The translations under genes were made by a program, and so were the position numbers. Shown in pieces: positions 62,220 to 64,000 of a stretch of DNA of 64,000 bases (its first letter is position 1; each line of letters begins with the position of its first letter). The notes beneath the pieces are model-generated. The model was not told the DNA's origin, ran no database searches, and saw nothing but the letters and a program-made list of their open reading frames with translations. Source of the stretch: Arthrobacter rhizophilus (GTDB lineage: Bacteria > Actinomycetota > Actinomycetes > Actinomycetales > Micrococcaceae); NCBI RefSeq assembly GCF_026241105.1, contig NZ_JAPFFT010000008.1:62001-126000 (forward strand). Reading direction: 5' to 3'.

Positions 62220-62753
62220 GTGAAGCTCTTTGGAAAGCCTCAACCCGTCAGCCTGGCCCTGTTGGCCACGGGTGTCGTGTTGACCATTTCGGCTTGCGGG
62301 GGGTCCCCTGCCAGCACGGTATCCCAAGGGCCGATGCCAACATCGTCCGGGCCGGCGGCTGCTTCGGCAAGTCCCGCGCAGACTACTTCTTCCACGGCCA
62401 ACCCGGGGGCGTCCGCGACGGTCGGAGCCCTCGTACCGGGGTTCCCGCAACAACTGATTCCCCTGATGCCCCAGGCAGCCGTGGAGTCCAGCAGTTTCGA
62501 CAAGAACACCTCCCCGGCTTCGGTGGCCTTGGTCGGCACCATTGCATCGCCCGCGGACACCGTGGTGGCCTTTTATACATCTGCGCTCACGGCACAGGGT
62601 TTCAAAGAAGTTCCCGGCAACACTGTGGGAAGTATCAAATCAAAAGACTTCCTGCGTGGGGACAATGAAACGGTGAACATCTCGGTGGTGGAAAACGCCG
62701 GTAAATCCACATTCACCATCGGTGCCAACGTGGCCGCCGGGTCCGTCAAGTGA
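62220..62753 (+). CDS. Putative lipoprotein, unknown function
   Basis: This 177-residue protein has a short signal peptide ending in a lipobox, T-I-S-A-C, so it is predicted to be lipidated at that Cys and anchored outside the cell. A Ser/Ala/Pro/Thr-rich linker follows (about 28-65), then a small domain of about 100 residues with a V-V-A-F-Y-T-S-A-L-T-A-Q-G-F-K-E pattern. That pattern is seen in several extracytoplasmic actinobacterial lipoproteins. GTG start with AGGAGG 8 nt upstream. The stop overlaps the next start by 4 bp, so expression is coupled to the prenyl synthase. Confidence 0.82.
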   Translation: MKLFGKPQPVSLALLATGVVLTISACGGSPASTVSQGPMPTSSGPAAASASPAQTTSSTANPGASATVGALVPGFPQQLIPLMPQAAVESSSFDKNTSPASVALVGTIASPADTVVAFYTSALTAQGFKEVPGNTVGSIKSKDFLRGDNETVNISVVENAGKSTFTIGANVAAGSVK

Positions 62754-63841
62754 CTACGGAAAGCCTCGCTGCGGAACAGGGCCGTTTTGTTGCCGACGTC
62801 GCCGCCAAACTTAACGGCTTCCTTGGTGCCCAACAAGAGACCATGTCGACCATATCCTCCGATGTCACTCCCCTCATGGGCTCCATCACGAACCTCGTGA
62901 CAGGCGGGAAGCGCCTCCGGGCATTGATGTGCTACTGGGGGTGGCGAGGGGCCGGAGGTGAGTCTGGGCATCCGGACATCATCACGGCCGGCTGCGCCTT
63001 GGAACTCTTCCAAGCCGCGGCCCTGATTCACGATGACATCATCGACCGCTCTGATACCCGGCGCGGAGGTCCCAGCGTCCACAAACGGTTCAGCCAACTC
63101 CATGAGCGCGAGGGCTGGGCACTGGACAGCGAACGTTTCGGGCACGCTGCCGCTATTCTCACTGGGGACCTGTGCCTGTCCTTCAGCGAGGAGGCGTTCA
63201 CGCAGATCGGCGCCAAGGCTGCTTCCGGGACCTCTGCGCGGCGGATCTTCAATCTGATGCGCGCCGAGGTCATGGCGGGGCAGTATCTGGACATCCTGGA
63301 GGAAGTAGCAGGTCCATTTCGGGATCGCGCGGGTGCCGTAAAGCGAGCCCAGTCCATCATCCGTTTCAAGTCGGCAAAGTATTCGACAGAACACCCCCTG
63401 GCGCTTGGGGGCGCCTTGGCCGGCGCAAGCAAGGAGCTCCTTCAAGGCTATTCCGCCTTCGCGCTCCCGCTTGGTGAGGCATTCCAGCTGCGCGACGACG
63501 TCTTGGGCGTCTTCGGCGACCCCGGGACGACTGGAAAGCCAGCGGGCGATGACCTGCGCGAAGGCAAGCGGACCGTGTTGGTCGGCGTTGCCATCAACCA
63601 AGCCGGAGCTGCCGATTCCGCCTCCATCGACTCCATGCTCGGAAGGCAGGACCTCGGTGAGGCCGAGGTTGCCGAGATCAGGCGTATCATCGTGGATTGC
63701 GGAGCGCTCGAAGCCACGGAAGCAATGATCGAAGAGCTCAGCAACGAAGCTTTCGAAGCGTTGGACCGCCTACCCCTGGCTGAACTGCCACTCACTGCAC
63801 TCCGGCAGTTGGCCGAGGCCGCTGTCAGCCGGGCCGCATGA
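62750..63841 (+). CDS. Polyprenyl diphosphate synthase
   Basis: This 363-residue E-type prenyltransferase has the first Asp-rich motif D-D-I-I-D-R-S-D-T-R-R-G, the second motif R-D-D-V-L-G-V-F-G-D, and conserved G-K-R-L-R and G-K-P/D-D-L-R regions. It probably makes geranylgeranyl or a similar all-trans diphosphate. The residues before the first motif set chain length, but I cannot fix the product by eye. The gene resembles idsA-type genes. The GTG start overlaps the lipoprotein stop (GTGA). A terminator follows. Confidence 0.92.
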   Translation: MTTESLAAEQGRFVADVAAKLNGFLGAQQETMSTISSDVTPLMGSITNLVTGGKRLRALMCYWGWRGAGGESGHPDIITAGCALELFQAAALIHDDIIDRSDTRRGGPSVHKRFSQLHEREGWALDSERFGHAAAILTGDLCLSFSEEAFTQIGAKAASGTSARRIFNLMRAEVMAGQYLDILEEVAGPFRDRAGAVKRAQSIIRFKSAKYSTEHPLALGGALAGASKELLQGYSAFALPLGEAFQLRDDVLGVFGDPGTTGKPAGDDLREGKRTVLVGVAINQAGAADSASIDSMLGRQDLGEAEVAEIRRIIVDCGALEATEAMIEELSNEAFEALDRLPLAELPLTALRQLAEAAVSRAA

Positions 63842-63891
63842 ATTCTTGATTAAATCCAGGTGAAAAGCCGCCTGAATATACGGCCTAATAG

Positions 63892-63923
63892 AGTGGTGGC
63901 GGCAGTTTCCTGCCGCCACCACT
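63892..63923. terminator. Terminator after the prenyl synthase gene
   Basis: A perfect 14-bp stem (AGTGGTGGCGGCAG / CTGCCGCCACCACT) with loop TTTC lies between the convergent prenyl synthase and the next minus-strand gene. Confidence 0.82.
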
Positions 63924-63941
63924 GTATTAAATGCGGGTCCT

Positions 63942-64000
63942 TTACCAGGCCAGCGATTGGGCCCTGCGTCGGATTTCAGTCTTGCGCCCTTCACGCAACG
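63942..64000 (-). CDS. C-terminal end of a minus-strand gene, possibly an Rv2175c-type DNA-binding protein
   Basis: The last 18 codons before a TAA stop at 63942 encode a basic sequence ending L-R-E-G-R-K-T-E-I-R-R-R-A-Q-S-L-A-W. This resembles, from memory, the C-terminus of the Rv2175c family, whose gene lies near a polyprenyl synthase gene in mycobacteria. Too little is present to be sure. A terminator just downstream supports a real gene end. Confidence 0.4.
   Translation of the reverse strand, partial: LREGRKTEIRRRAQSLAW

Noticed and set aside
1..64000. tRNA, rRNA, CRISPR, IS, prophage or defence genes
   Set aside because: No such structure, repeat array, transposase, integrase or nuclease set was recognised by eye; the window reads as continuous core genome.

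Overview
The window is high-GC, gene-dense core chromosome of an actinobacterium. The gene content (ftsZ-sepF-yggT-divIVA with no ftsA, glnE-glnA2, a polyphosphate-glucokinase-type ROK gene, DUF3040, DUF4191 and DUF4192 proteins, PAC2, an Rv2175c-like gene end) and the protein sequences fit Micrococcaceae, most likely Arthrobacter or Paenarthrobacter. I see no rRNA, tRNA, IS element, prophage, CRISPR array, defence locus or biosynthetic cluster. This is not an accessory region, and I did not find a new multi-gene system. The most useful observations are regulatory.

Layout. 1-4.2 kb: first codons of a principal sigma factor gene (minus), a DUF4192 protein, an MFS transporter and a PAC2 protein. 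4.5-10.7 kb (plus): leucyl aminopeptidase, dihydrolipoyl dehydrogenase, a two-lipoyl-domain E2 acyltransferase, a small membrane protein and an OsmC protein. 10.8-20.1 kb: a tricorn-type protease, a TIGR01777 epimerase-like protein, an atypical membrane Ser/Thr kinase, lipB-lipA, a DUF4191 membrane protein and an RDD protein. E2/E3 and lipoate synthesis are therefore close together. 20.2-28.6 kb: glnA (GSI-beta), a 54-residue membrane protein, a kinase-GAF fusion, a GNAT protein, glnE and glnA2, forming a nitrogen-assimilation block. 28.8-35.1 kb: panB, a 54-residue SPOR-like gene, map, a ROK/polyphosphate glucokinase, nrdR, hisD, a small membrane protein and a flavin reductase. 35.2-60 kb (all minus): dnaE, rluA-family, lspA, divIVA, yggT, sepF, yggS, pgeF, then the dcw cluster in reverse (ftsZ, ftsQ, murC, murG, ftsW, murD, mraY, murF, murE, pbpB/ftsI, ftsL, rsmH, mraZ). 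60.2-64 kb: a DUF3040 protein, dinB, a lipoprotein translationally coupled to a polyprenyl diphosphate synthase, and the end of a minus-strand gene.

Main regulatory observations. (i) Ten genes have a TANNNT hexamer exactly 6 nt from the start codon, the signature of leaderless transcripts; two more have it at 7 nt. This also decides the dnaE start. (ii) The mraZ promoter carries three GTGGR repeats at exact 10-bp spacing, a MraZ-box-like array. (iii) A GlnR-box-like GTAAC-N6-GAAAC-N6-GACAC lies upstream of glnA. (iv) Two NrdR-box-like palindromes with 22-bp centre spacing lie upstream of nrdR. (v) A GGAAT-N19-GTT motif, like SigR/SigH promoters, lies upstream of the principal sigma factor gene. 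(vi) Related AGTAAGC palindromes sit upstream of the kinase-GAF gene and of the small membrane gene beside it. All of these were read by eye. Positions of short motifs were cross-checked against gene ends but could be off by a base.
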